DNA of 8,370 nucleotides from assembly GCA_010672185.1 (NCBI GenBank), contig JAAHHL010000245.1, positions 1-8,370 of the forward strand. The letters run 5' to 3'. This document shows positions 1 to 5,902 of this stretch, in pieces. Position 1 is the first letter of the stretch. Every line of letters starts with the position of its first letter. The notes beneath the pieces are model-generated. The model worked only from the letters and a program-made list of their open reading frames with translations. It made no database searches and was not told the origin of the DNA. The translations under genes and the position numbers were made by a program. The DNA comes from Caldora sp. SIO3E6 (GTDB lineage: Bacteria > Cyanobacteriota > Cyanobacteriia > Cyanobacteriales > Coleofasciculaceae).

Positions 1-2
1 GG

Positions 3-194
3 TATCAGAATGACGACCGCGTGATGATGATCAGTGGCGACAATTTCCAACCTTATCGACGGTCCGAAAACAGTTATTACTTTTCCATCTGGCCACATAT
101 CTGGGGTTGGGCCAGTTGGCGACGAGCCTGGCAGAATTTTGATTTGCTACAAACTCCGTGGTGGCTGTCATGGAGGGTGGCAAGCCAGTGGTAA
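3..194 (+). pseudogene. Glycosyltransferase fragment, broken at both visible ends
   Basis: The frame is open from the left edge and stops at TAA 192-194. Its first 46 or so codons read like the conserved middle of cyanobacterial family 2-type glycosyltransferases (often annotated HlpA-like): a VMMISGDNFQ segment followed by YYFSIWPHIWGWASWRRAW. Such enzymes transfer sugars from nucleotide-sugar donors, usually for surface polysaccharide or glycan synthesis in the cytoplasm. Similarity ends near codon 48 (about position 146). The rest of the frame (a Trp-rich stretch up to the stop) is dnaK sequence read out of frame, so the natural C-terminus of the glycosyltransferase is missing here. The upstream part lies outside the window. 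The assignment rests on recognising the SGDNFQ and WGWA(S/T)WRRAW motifs, not on a search. It is either a real gene remnant or one side of an assembly chimera. Confidence 0.68.
138..149. other. Breakpoint joining glycosyltransferase fragment to dnaK
   Basis: Left of this point the glycosyltransferase frame (codons starting at positions divisible by 3) ends in a Gln-Asn-Phe-Asp-Leu reading. Right of it, from ACA at 149, the dnaK frame reads Thr-Asn-Ser-Val-Val-Ala-Val-Met. That matches the canonical DnaK start GIDLGTTNSVVAVMEGG from its second Thr onward. The two frames differ, and a TGA at 140-142 closes the dnaK frame upstream. The bases GATTTG at 141-146 could encode Asp-Leu in either gene, so the exact junction cannot be fixed to one base. 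Confidence 0.7.
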
Positions 195-2131
195 TTGCCA
201 ATGCAGAAGGAATGCGGACTACACCTTCAGTGGTTGGCTTCAGTAAGGATGGGGAACAAGTTGTCGGGCAAATGGCACGCCGCCAAGCAGTACTCAATCC
301 CCAAAATACTTTCTCTGGGGTTAAACGATTCCTCGGGCGAAAATACGCAGAAGTGAACCCAGAGTCTAAACGTATACCCTATACAATTCGCCGTGATGAA
401 GAGGGGAACCTGAGAATTAGGTGCCCCCGTTTAAGGAAGGAATTTGCCCCAGAAGAGGTTTCAGCAATGATCTTGCGAAAGTTGGCTCAAGAAGCCAGTC
501 GCTACCTAGGAGAAGAAGTAACGGGAGCAGTGATTACAGTTCCTGCCTACTTCAATGATTCTCAACGGCAGGCAACCCGCGATGCAGGGCGCATTGCTGG
601 CTTAGAAGTATTGCGGATTCTTAATGAGCCGACAGCGGCATCTTTAGCTTATGGGTTAGAGCAACAACGTAGCCAGACGATTTTGGTATTTGACCTAGGT
701 GGAGGGACATTTGATGTCTCTATTCTAGAAGTTGGGGATGGAGTATTTGAAGTTAGAGCCACTAGTGGTGATACTCAACTAGGAGGAAATGATTTCGATC
801 AGAAAATTGTTAATTGGTTGGCAGAGCAATTCTTGGAAACAGAAGGGGTTGATCTCAGACGCGATCGCCAAGCTCTACAACGTTTGACAGAAGCAGCTGA
901 AAAAGCCAAAATTGAGCTTTCCGGGGTCAGTGTCACAGACATCAATTTGCCCTTCATCACCGCGACAGAAGATGGCCCAAAGCACCTGGAAACTCGGCTG
1001 ACTCGCCCCCAATTTGAGGGTTTATGTGGCGATCTGATTAACCGTTTGCGCCGCCCCCTCAAGCGAGCTGTAACAGACGCGGGTATCAGCCCAGTACAAA
1101 TCGATGAAGTGGTTTTAGTCGGTGGATCTACCCGCATTCCTATAGTACAACAGTTAGTACGAAGCTTGATTGATCGAGAGCCTAATCAGAATGTTAATCC
1201 TGATGAAGTAGTAGCAGTGGGAGCAGCGATTCAAGCAGGAATTCTGAATAGTGAAGTTAAAGATATCCTGTTATTGGATGTGACACCTTTGTCTTTTGGG
1301 TTAGAAACCATTGGTGGTGTCATGAAAAAACTGATTCCCCGCAATACCACCATTCCAGTAAGGCGTTCTGATATTTTCTCCACTTCCCAAAATAATCAAA
1401 CTCTAGTAGAAGTTCATATTCTACAGGGCGAAAGAGAAATGGCAGCAGATAATAAGTCCTTAGGTCGGTTTAAACTCACCGGTATTCCCCCAGCACCCAG
1501 GGGAGTGCCCCAAGTGCAGGTGTCTTTCGATATAGATGCCAATGGTATTTTGCAAGTAATGGCTTTGGATAAAACGACCGGTCGAGAGCAGTGTGTCACC
1601 ATTCAAGGAGCCTCTAATCTGAGTGAGTCTCAAGTTAATCAAATGCTCCGGGAGGCAGAGCAATTTTCCCAGTTTGATCGGGAACGCCGAGAAAGAGTAG
1701 AGAAACGCAACCGTTCAGAAACTCTGGCTAATGAAGCACAAAGACAACTCAGAGAAGTAGCACTAGATTTTGGTACCCAGTTTGCTAATATGCACCGACG
1801 GCGGATTGAAGCCTTGGCGGAAGAACTGCGGGATGCGATCGCTCGTGATGATGATCGGGCAATCGATCAGGCAGAATCTGACCTACAAGATGCTCTCTAT
1901 GAGCTGAAGCGAGAGGTACGTTTACAATACTCAGAAGAAGAGGATGATGATTTCTTTACCTCGATTCGTCGCACTTTTACAGGAGAGAGTGAGCGAGATT
2001 TGTACCGTGAACGGGAAAGTCGCCGTAATGCCTATAGTGTGGGTTCTGGTGGTCGATATGGTAGTCGGGAACAATGGCGCAATGCTCCCTTAGAAAATGA
2101 TTGGGATGAAGATGACGATGACTGGTTCTAA
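158..2131 (+). CDS. dnaK: DnaK/Hsp70 chaperone, 5'-truncated
   Basis: Hsp70 chaperone that binds unfolded peptides in an ATP-dependent cycle with DnaJ and GrpE. Numbering from GTG 158, 657 residues remain. Landmarks are the phosphate-2 loop VFDLGGGTFDVSIL (177-190), phosphate connector NEPTAASLAYG (156-166), adenosine motif VLVGGSTRIPIV (319-330), interdomain linker and DVTPLSFGLET (about 367-383), beta substrate-binding domain to about 485, then a helical lid. The C-terminus is charged (acidic 593-598, Arg/Glu-rich 604-642) and ends in DDDDWF. It lacks the usual tail of the main housekeeping DnaK and resembles the extra cyanobacterial paralogues (DnaK1/DnaK3 type); this subtype is my inference. 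The normal start and the phosphate-1 loop (GIDLGTT) are absent because the gene is cut at about 147. Only GTG 158, GTG 161 or ATG 170 could start it, none with a good ribosome-binding site. Everything downstream is undamaged, which suggests a recent event or an assembly fault. dnaJ follows on the same strand. Confidence 0.9.
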   Translation: MVAVMEGGKPVVIANAEGMRTTPSVVGFSKDGEQVVGQMARRQAVLNPQNTFSGVKRFLGRKYAEVNPESKRIPYTIRRDEEGNLRIRCPRLRKEFAPEEVSAMILRKLAQEASRYLGEEVTGAVITVPAYFNDSQRQATRDAGRIAGLEVLRILNEPTAASLAYGLEQQRSQTILVFDLGGGTFDVSILEVGDGVFEVRATSGDTQLGGNDFDQKIVNWLAEQFLETEGVDLRRDRQALQRLTEAAEKAKIELSGVSVTDINLPFITATEDGPKHLETRLTRPQFEGLCGDLINRLRRPLKRAVTDAGISPVQIDEVVLVGGSTRIPIVQQLVRSLIDREPNQNVNPDEVVAVGAAIQAGILNSEVKDILLLDVTPLSFGLETIGGVMKKLIPRNTTIPVRRSDIFSTSQNNQTLVEVHILQGEREMAADNKSLGRFKLTGIPPAPRGVPQVQVSFDIDANGILQVMALDKTTGREQCVTIQGASNLSESQVNQMLREAEQFSQFDRERRERVEKRNRSETLANEAQRQLREVALDFGTQFANMHRRRIEALAEELRDAIARDDDRAIDQAESDLQDALYELKREVRLQYSEEEDDDFFTSIRRTFTGESERDLYRERESRRNAYSVGSGGRYGSREQWRNAPLENDWDEDDDDWF

Positions 2132-2132
2132 A

Positions 2133-2188
2133 TTTGTTGTTTGTTGTTTGTTATTTGTTGTTTGTTGTTTGTCCTTTGTTGTTTGTAG
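2133..2188 (+). repeat. Heptanucleotide tandem repeat, TTTGTTG x 8
   Basis: Eight consecutive 7-bp units start immediately after the dnaK stop. Five are exactly TTTGTTG. Units 3 (TTTGTTA), 6 (TTTGTCC) and 8 (TTTGTAG) are variants confined to the last two bases. This matches the short tandemly repeated repetitive (STRR) heptamers known from filamentous cyanobacterial genomes. No function is evident. The run is T/G-rich on the plus strand and contains no hairpin, so it is not an obvious terminator. Confidence 0.9.
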
Positions 2189-2190
2189 CA

Positions 2191-2253
2191 ATGACCAATG
2201 ACCAATGACCAATGACTAATGACCAATGACCAATGATTAATGACCAATAACTA
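2191..2253 (+). repeat. Heptanucleotide tandem repeat, ATGACCA x 9
   Basis: Nine 7-bp units follow the first array after a 2-base gap (CA). Six are exactly ATGACCA. The others are ATGACTA (2212), ATGATTA (2233) and ATAACTA (2247). Only six bases (ATTCTT) separate the array from the dnaJ start codon, so it occupies the position of the dnaJ leader and ribosome-binding site. Each unit with an intact ATG (eight of nine) carries the overlapping start/stop string ATGA. Confidence 0.9.
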
Positions 2254-2259
2254 ATTCTT

Positions 2260-3288
2260 ATGCAAAATTTTCGGGACTACTATGAAATTTTAGGCGTATC
2301 TCCAGAGGCTTCTAACGAGGAGATTAAGAAGGTATTTCGACGTCTGGCTCGACGGTATCATCCTGATCTAAATCCGGGAGATAAAGCAGCAGAAGAGAAG
2401 TTTAAAGATATTGGTGAAGCCTATGAAATACTTTCCGATCCCAATAAGCGATCGCAATATGACGAATATAGCCGGTTCTGGGAGAAAAAAAAGTTCAACA
2501 AAAGGCAACCAAAATCCTCTAGTGTTAGAACTTCAGTTAATCGTAATGGCACTAGTCGTAGCTCCACTCAAGAAGTGGATTTCAGTCAATTTGGGGACTT
2601 TAATAGCTTTGTTGATCAACTTTTAAATCGAGGTACCGTAGGAAGAACTACATCTACAACTTCTGGACGTTCTGGTGTTCGGGTCAACTCATCTACGACC
2701 GTTCGACCAGGAACCACAAGAACAGCATACACTGTTAATACTCGTGATAGCGCAGGGTCGAGAAACCAAGCTCTTCGCCGCAAAGATATTGAAGCCAGAC
2801 TAACTTTGCCCTTGGAAAAAGCCTATGGAGGAGGAAGAGAGCGGATTCGCCTAGAAGATGGTCGTTCCTTGGAAGTTGAATTACCTGCTGGCATGGTAAC
2901 AGGTCAGCGGATAAGGCTCAAAGGTCAGGGAATTGCTGGTGGTAACCTTTTCTTAAAAATTACAGTAGCTCCCCATCCCTTCTTTCAAATAGAAGGATCA
3001 GATATTGTTTGTCAATTACCAGTAACCCCTGCCGAAGCAGTTTTGGGAGGACAGATAGAAGTACCAACTCTAGATGGTAGGGTGAAAATGACTGTTCCTA
3101 GTGGCCTAAAGTCCGGTCAAAGATTGCGCCTTGCAGGGAAAGGCTATCCTGATAATGGAATTAGAGGGGATCAGTTAGTGGAAATTCAAATTGTTGTTTC
3201 CCAAAATCCTTCTCCGGAAGTACGAGAACTCTACGAAAAGCTGCGGGAAATCGATAATTTCAATCCCCGCCAAGACTTACCAGTTTAA
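2260..3288 (+). CDS. dnaJ: DnaJ-type co-chaperone without zinc finger (type II Hsp40)
   Basis: J-domain co-chaperone of 342 residues that would deliver clients to DnaK and trigger ATP hydrolysis in the cytoplasm. The J domain occupies residues 5-69, with the essential HPD at 34-36 and a KFKDIGEAYEILSDP helix. Residues 80-170 form a Ser/Thr/Arg-rich low-complexity linker in place of the usual Gly/Phe-rich region. Residues about 174-245 and 246-320 are the two DnaJ C-terminal beta domains, containing LPLEKAYGG, LPAGMVTGQRIRLKG and VPSGLKSGQRLRLAGKG. The four CXXCXGXG zinc-finger repeats of type I DnaJ are absent, giving a CbpA-like architecture. It lies 128 bp downstream of dnaK on the same strand, so it could be cotranscribed as its partner. 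The ATG at 2260 sits exactly where the J domain needs it, but no Shine-Dalgarno precedes it because heptad repeats fill the leader. Which of the several cyanobacterial DnaJ paralogues it is cannot be decided. Confidence 0.92.
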   Translation: MQNFRDYYEILGVSPEASNEEIKKVFRRLARRYHPDLNPGDKAAEEKFKDIGEAYEILSDPNKRSQYDEYSRFWEKKKFNKRQPKSSSVRTSVNRNGTSRSSTQEVDFSQFGDFNSFVDQLLNRGTVGRTTSTTSGRSGVRVNSSTTVRPGTTRTAYTVNTRDSAGSRNQALRRKDIEARLTLPLEKAYGGGRERIRLEDGRSLEVELPAGMVTGQRIRLKGQGIAGGNLFLKITVAPHPFFQIEGSDIVCQLPVTPAEAVLGGQIEVPTLDGRVKMTVPSGLKSGQRLRLAGKGYPDNGIRGDQLVEIQIVVSQNPSPEVRELYEKLREIDNFNPRQDLPV

Positions 3289-3318
3289 CCTCAAAGGAGA
3301 CATATTAAACCAAATTAA

Positions 3319-3360
3319 TCAATTCTCAATTCCCAATTCCCAATTCCCAATTCCCGTTTC
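3319..3360 (+). repeat. Heptanucleotide tandem repeat, CCAATTC family x 5-6
   Basis: Five 7-bp units run from 3319 to 3353: TCAATTC twice, then CCAATTC three times. A degenerate sixth unit, CCGTTTC, follows (3354-3360). This is a third heptamer sequence, unrelated to the two before dnaJ, in the 118-bp gap between dnaJ and the first Uma2-like gene. It is consistent with cyanobacterial STRR elements. Confidence 0.85.
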
Positions 3361-3406
3361 TGTTACCATTGGCTATAAGCTGTTATGCATTAAATGGTGA
3401 ATTAGT

Positions 3407-4324
3407 ATGGTACAATTTCAACCACTTTTGCGTCTACCTACCAGTGAGGAGCTACCCTGCTCCGATGAAACCCCTGTGGATAATGAACTACAAAACCTAA
3501 TTCCTAATTTACTCTTAAATATCTTGGACTTGATCTGGCCAGAAAGGCAAGATTGGTTTTTTGCTGTGGATATGGGTGTCTACTACCTCTATGAAAATAA
3601 ACGTCAACCGGTGGTGACTCCCGACGGTTTCCTGAGCATTGGTGTGCCAAGGAGCACCTCGGAAAGAGGAAGACTCAGTTATGTCTTGTGGGAAGAAAAC
3701 AATATTCCTCCTGTGTTGGCTATCGAAATAGTCTCCAAACACTACAACGATGAGTACTCAGACAAAAAGGAAAAATATGCTAAATTGGGAGTAAAATACT
3801 ATCTAATTTACAATCCCAATTACTGGAAAAGAGATAAGCACCAACCCTTTGAGTTATATCGTTTAGAACAGGGAGAATATATTTTACAGTCAACAGAACC
3901 CTACTGGATACCAGAAATAGACTTGGGTATTGGTAGAGGTACAGTAAATTATGTGAAATTGAAACGAGAATGGCTGCTGTGGTATGACAAGGAGGGTAAT
4001 GCTTACCCCATTCCTAAAGAAGTAGTAGAACAACAGTGTCAACGAGCCGAGCAAGAGCATCAACGAGCTGAGCAAGAGCATCAACGAGCCGAGCAACAAC
4101 AGCAACGAGCTGAGCAAGAGCATCAACGAGCCGAGCAACAACAGCAACGAGCTGAGCAAGAGCATCAACGAGCTGAAAGAGCTGAAAAAGCCGCAAGAGC
4201 TCTCCAAGAGAAACAGCAACAAACTGTAACTCAACTATTTTCCTTAGGTCTAACCATAGAGCAAATTGCCACAGCTTGTAATATTACCTCAACTCAAGTT
4301 AGGGAGATTCTTGGGCAACCTTGA
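3407..4324 (+). CDS. Uma2-family (DUF820) nuclease-fold protein, copy 1, with expanded coiled coil
   Basis: 305 residues in three parts. Residues 1-205 resemble the Uma2/DUF820 family, a PD-(D/E)XK nuclease-like fold abundant in cyanobacteria; its cellular role is unknown. Candidate active-site elements are P72-D73 (PDGF), E107 in LAIEIVSK, and the lysines before KYAKLGVKYYLIYNP (119-137). Residues 211-259 are seven 7-residue units of type (H/Q)QRAEQ(E/Q), predicted to form a highly charged coiled coil. Residues 276-302 (LFSLGLTIEQIATACNITS onward) look like a small helix-turn-helix tail of the kind seen at the C-terminus of other PD-(D/E)XK proteins. The ATG at 3407 aligns with the start of copy 2. 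No strong ribosome-binding site is visible. Copy 2 follows after 92 bp in the same direction, and by hand count about 41 of the first 201 residues differ between them. Function and DNA target are unknown. Confidence 0.82.
   Translation: MVQFQPLLRLPTSEELPCSDETPVDNELQNLIPNLLLNILDLIWPERQDWFFAVDMGVYYLYENKRQPVVTPDGFLSIGVPRSTSERGRLSYVLWEENNIPPVLAIEIVSKHYNDEYSDKKEKYAKLGVKYYLIYNPNYWKRDKHQPFELYRLEQGEYILQSTEPYWIPEIDLGIGRGTVNYVKLKREWLLWYDKEGNAYPIPKEVVEQQCQRAEQEHQRAEQEHQRAEQQQQRAEQEHQRAEQQQQRAEQEHQRAERAEKAARALQEKQQQTVTQLFSLGLTIEQIATACNITSTQVREILGQP
4037..4183 (+). repeat. 21-bp coding repeat x 7, with a perfect 42-bp tandem duplication
   Basis: Seven in-frame 21-bp units encode the Arg-Ala-Glu-Gln heptads of Uma2 copy 1. 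Units 3+4 (4079-4120) and 5+6 (4121-4162) are identical over 42 bp. The third-base alternation GCC/GCT in the Ala codon follows the 42-bp period. The first unit (TGT start) and last unit (ending in GAAAGAGCT) are diverged edges. The array therefore grew by duplicating two-heptad blocks, and its length preserves both reading frame and coiled-coil register. Confidence 0.92.
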
Positions 4325-4403
4325 ATCCCAATCACCAAACCTGGGGGTGAGCTTAGTTGCTATCTTGTCTATCCTAGAAATTAAGATCTTGGCCTGACTT
4401 GAT

Positions 4404-4407
4404 GGAG
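4404..4407 (+). promoter_or_regulatory. Shine-Dalgarno GGAG deciding the start of Uma2 copy 2
   Basis: GGAG lies nine bases before ATG 4417. It supports that ATG over the upstream in-frame TTG 4399 and ATG 4402, which overlap the motif or precede it. Alignment with copy 1, whose first codons also read ATG-GTA-CA, gives the same start. Confidence 0.6.
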
Positions 4408-4416
4408 CAAGCAAAT

Positions 4417-5229
4417 ATGGTACATTCTCAACTACCTTTGCGTCTACCTACCAGTGAGGAGCTACCCTGCTCCGATGATACTCCTGTAGATAATGAACTA
4501 CAAAACCACATTCCTAATTTACTCTTAAATACCTTGGACTTGATCTGGCGAGAGCGCCGGGATTGGTTTTTTGGGGTGGATATGGCTATCTACTACCTTT
4601 ATCAAGAAGAACTTCAACCGGCACTGATTCCCGAAGGTTTCTTGAGTATTGGTGTACCGAGGAGCACCTCGGAAAGAGGAAGACTCAGTTATGTCTTGTG
4701 GGAAGAAAACGAGATTCCACCTGTCTTGGCGATTGAAATAGTCTCGCAAAACTACAACGATGAATACAAAGAGAAAAAAGAAAAGTATGCTCAGTTGGGA
4801 GTAAAGTACTATCTGATTTACAACCCCGACTACTGGCAAAGAGACCAACACCAACCCTTTGAGTTATATCACTTGGAACAAGGAGAATACATCTTACAGA
4901 CAGCAGAGCCCTATTGGATGCCAGAAATAGGTTTAGGTATTGGCAGGGGTAGAGGAACTTATATCGGATGGAAACGAGAATGGCTGCTGTGGTACGATAG
5001 GGAGGGTAATGCTTACCCCACCATCGAAGAAAGAGCTGAGCAATACCGGCAAAAAACTGAGCAGTACCAGCAACAAAGAGCTGAAACAGCCGAAAAAGCT
5101 CTCCAACAGCAACAGGAAAAAATTGTGACTAAACTATTTTCCTTAGGCTTAGGTTTAAGCATAGAGCAAATTGCGACAGCTTGTAATCTTTCCCCAACTG
5201 AAGTAAGAGTTATTCTTGGGCAACTTTAA
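4417..5229 (+). CDS. Uma2-family (DUF820) nuclease-fold protein, copy 2
   Basis: 270 residues from ATG 4417, chosen by homology with copy 1 and by GGAG nine bases upstream; a six-codon longer form from TTG 4399 is possible. It has the same three-part build as copy 1: a Uma2-like domain (1-200), a short coiled coil (about 205-236) with only traces of the Arg-Ala-Glu heptad, and a helix-turn-helix-like tail from LFSLGLGLSIEQIATACNLS to the end. Against copy 1, the Asp of the PDGF motif has become Glu (IPEGF, residue 73) and the Lys after EIVS has become Gln (residue 111). Both lie where a PD-(D/E)XK active site is expected, so activity may be altered or lost; Asp to Glu is conservative, so this is inference. 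The GIGRG stretch is followed by a diverged six-residue patch. It could be cotranscribed with copy 1. Biological role unknown. Confidence 0.82.
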   Translation: MVHSQLPLRLPTSEELPCSDDTPVDNELQNHIPNLLLNTLDLIWRERRDWFFGVDMAIYYLYQEELQPALIPEGFLSIGVPRSTSERGRLSYVLWEENEIPPVLAIEIVSQNYNDEYKEKKEKYAQLGVKYYLIYNPDYWQRDQHQPFELYHLEQGEYILQTAEPYWMPEIGLGIGRGRGTYIGWKREWLLWYDREGNAYPTIEERAEQYRQKTEQYQQQRAETAEKALQQQQEKIVTKLFSLGLGLSIEQIATACNLSPTEVRVILGQL

Positions 5230-5249
5230 TCCTATGCGATAGAGAAGCC

Positions 5250-5257
5250 GCGATCGC
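5250..5257. repeat. HIP1 octamer GCGATCGC (intergenic copy)
   Basis: Palindromic HIP1 site characteristic of cyanobacterial genomes, lying in the 68-bp convergent gap between Uma2 copy 2 and the minus-strand Uma2 gene. Further exact copies are inside genes: 861-868 and 1835-1842 (dnaK), 2448-2455 (dnaJ), 6497-6504 and 7719-7726 (cyclase). No convincing rho-independent terminator accompanies it in this gap. Confidence 0.85.
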
Positions 5258-5297
5258 TCTTCCTCAACCGTTAACCTACCTATTCTTTTGATGAAAT

Positions 5298-5888
5298 CTA
5301 TCTACTACCTTTTCCCCCCTCTATAGCCCGTCTGAAAAACCTCATTGCCTCTACAGTAGAAGTCATTAATACGCACCGGGTTAATAATTCGATATCCAGG
5401 GAAGGTAATACCTCAGAGGCATAAATCCGTTTGTAACCATCGGCTCTAAGATGATGTAAAGTAAATAAACCATCTTCCCAGAACCAAACTTCAGGCACAC
5501 CCAATTCCTGATAGCGATCCAGTTTGGAGAGATTACCACTAGTAAAGACTACTTCTATAGATAGGTCTGGAGTTTTCTTTGGCGAACCGATACAGTAAGA
5601 CTCGTCAGCTTGTGCCGAGGCTACCCCTTCTTTCTCTTGGGTAAAGCTTCCCGTAGGGGTAAACTCAATTCCCTTTACCTCAAAGTAGATAGCTAGCAAA
5701 ATCCCAATAAAGCGGCTGAAAGTTTCGTGGTCTTGAGAAATTGCCACAATTTCTACTTCTCCTTTGTGGTAGAACAGTCGTATACCTGGTGAATCGGCAA
5801 AACCCTGTTCTAGTAGCTTAAATTGTTGCCAACTCATCCCTGAGTGAGTAAGGCGTTGGTCTTTTGGTTTTGAGAGTGTCTGTGTCAT
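5298..5888 (-). CDS. Uma2-family (DUF820) restriction-endonuclease-fold protein
   Basis: 196 residues from ATG 5888. It is a standard-length, single-domain Uma2 protein of the most common cyanobacterial subtype. Visible family motifs are FTPTGSFTQEKEGVASAQAD (76-95), ESYCIG (96-101), TPDLSIEVVFTSGNLSKLDR (106-125), YQELGVPEVWFWEDG (126-140) and LPSLDIELL (161-169). D108 and E112 with K123 are the candidate metal and catalytic residues of the PD-(D/E)XK-like fold. The family has no settled cellular function. A longer frame begins at TTG 5939, but AAGGAAG seven bases upstream of ATG 5888 and family length favour the shorter form. It converges on the tandem Uma2 pair, yet it is only remotely similar to them and lacks their coiled coil and C-terminal tail, so it is not part of the recent duplication. 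Confidence 0.88.
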   Translation of the reverse strand: MTQTLSKPKDQRLTHSGMSWQQFKLLEQGFADSPGIRLFYHKGEVEIVAISQDHETFSRFIGILLAIYFEVKGIEFTPTGSFTQEKEGVASAQADESYCIGSPKKTPDLSIEVVFTSGNLSKLDRYQELGVPEVWFWEDGLFTLHHLRADGYKRIYASEVLPSLDIELLTRCVLMTSTVEAMRFFRRAIEGGKGSR

Positions 5889-5895
5889 ATCCTTT

Positions 5896-5902
5896 CTTCC
5901 TT
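5896..5902 (-). promoter_or_regulatory. Shine-Dalgarno AAGGAAG for the minus-strand Uma2 gene
   Basis: AAGGAAG on the minus strand lies seven bases before ATG 5888 and supports that start over TTG 5939. A second AAGGA sits almost against the ATG and is too close to act. Confidence 0.5.

Larger units (their letters stand above)
3407..5229 (+). repeat. Tandem gene duplication of Uma2-like genes
   Basis: The two genes are offset by 1010 bp over their nuclease domains. Identical stretches include 42 bp (3427-3468 and 4437-4478) and 51 bp (3650-3700 and 4660-4710), the latter identical at synonymous positions too. The middle coiled-coil region is unequal: about seven clean heptads in copy 1, and a short degenerate stretch in copy 2. 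The C-terminal tails realign. Confidence 0.9.

Noticed and set aside
1..157. Heat-shock operator (CIRCE) or promoter for dnaK
   Set aside because: No inverted repeat of that type is present; this stretch is coding sequence of another gene, and the native dnaK upstream region is missing.
34..246. Plus-strand 70-codon frame beginning at GTG 34
   Set aside because: It runs across the junction and then reads dnaK out of frame. The upstream half has glycosyltransferase sense in a different frame, so this is a shadow.
2133..2253. CRISPR array
   Set aside because: The repeats are 7-bp direct tandem units without spacers, not a CRISPR.
3191..3400. 69-codon plus-strand frame overlapping the dnaJ 3' end and the heptad array
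   Set aside because: It mostly overlaps dnaJ in another frame and continues through repeats, with no ribosome-binding site or family features.
3890..4234. Long Leu/Ser-rich minus-strand frames opposite the coiled coil of Uma2 copy 1
   Set aside because: They are complements of the CAA/GAG/GCT-rich 21-bp repeat and resemble membrane segments only because of that composition.
5298..5312. 15-base match to 4586-4600 inside Uma2 copy 2
   Set aside because: It spans the stop of a gene on the opposite strand with no flanking similarity, so it is most likely a chance AT-rich match.
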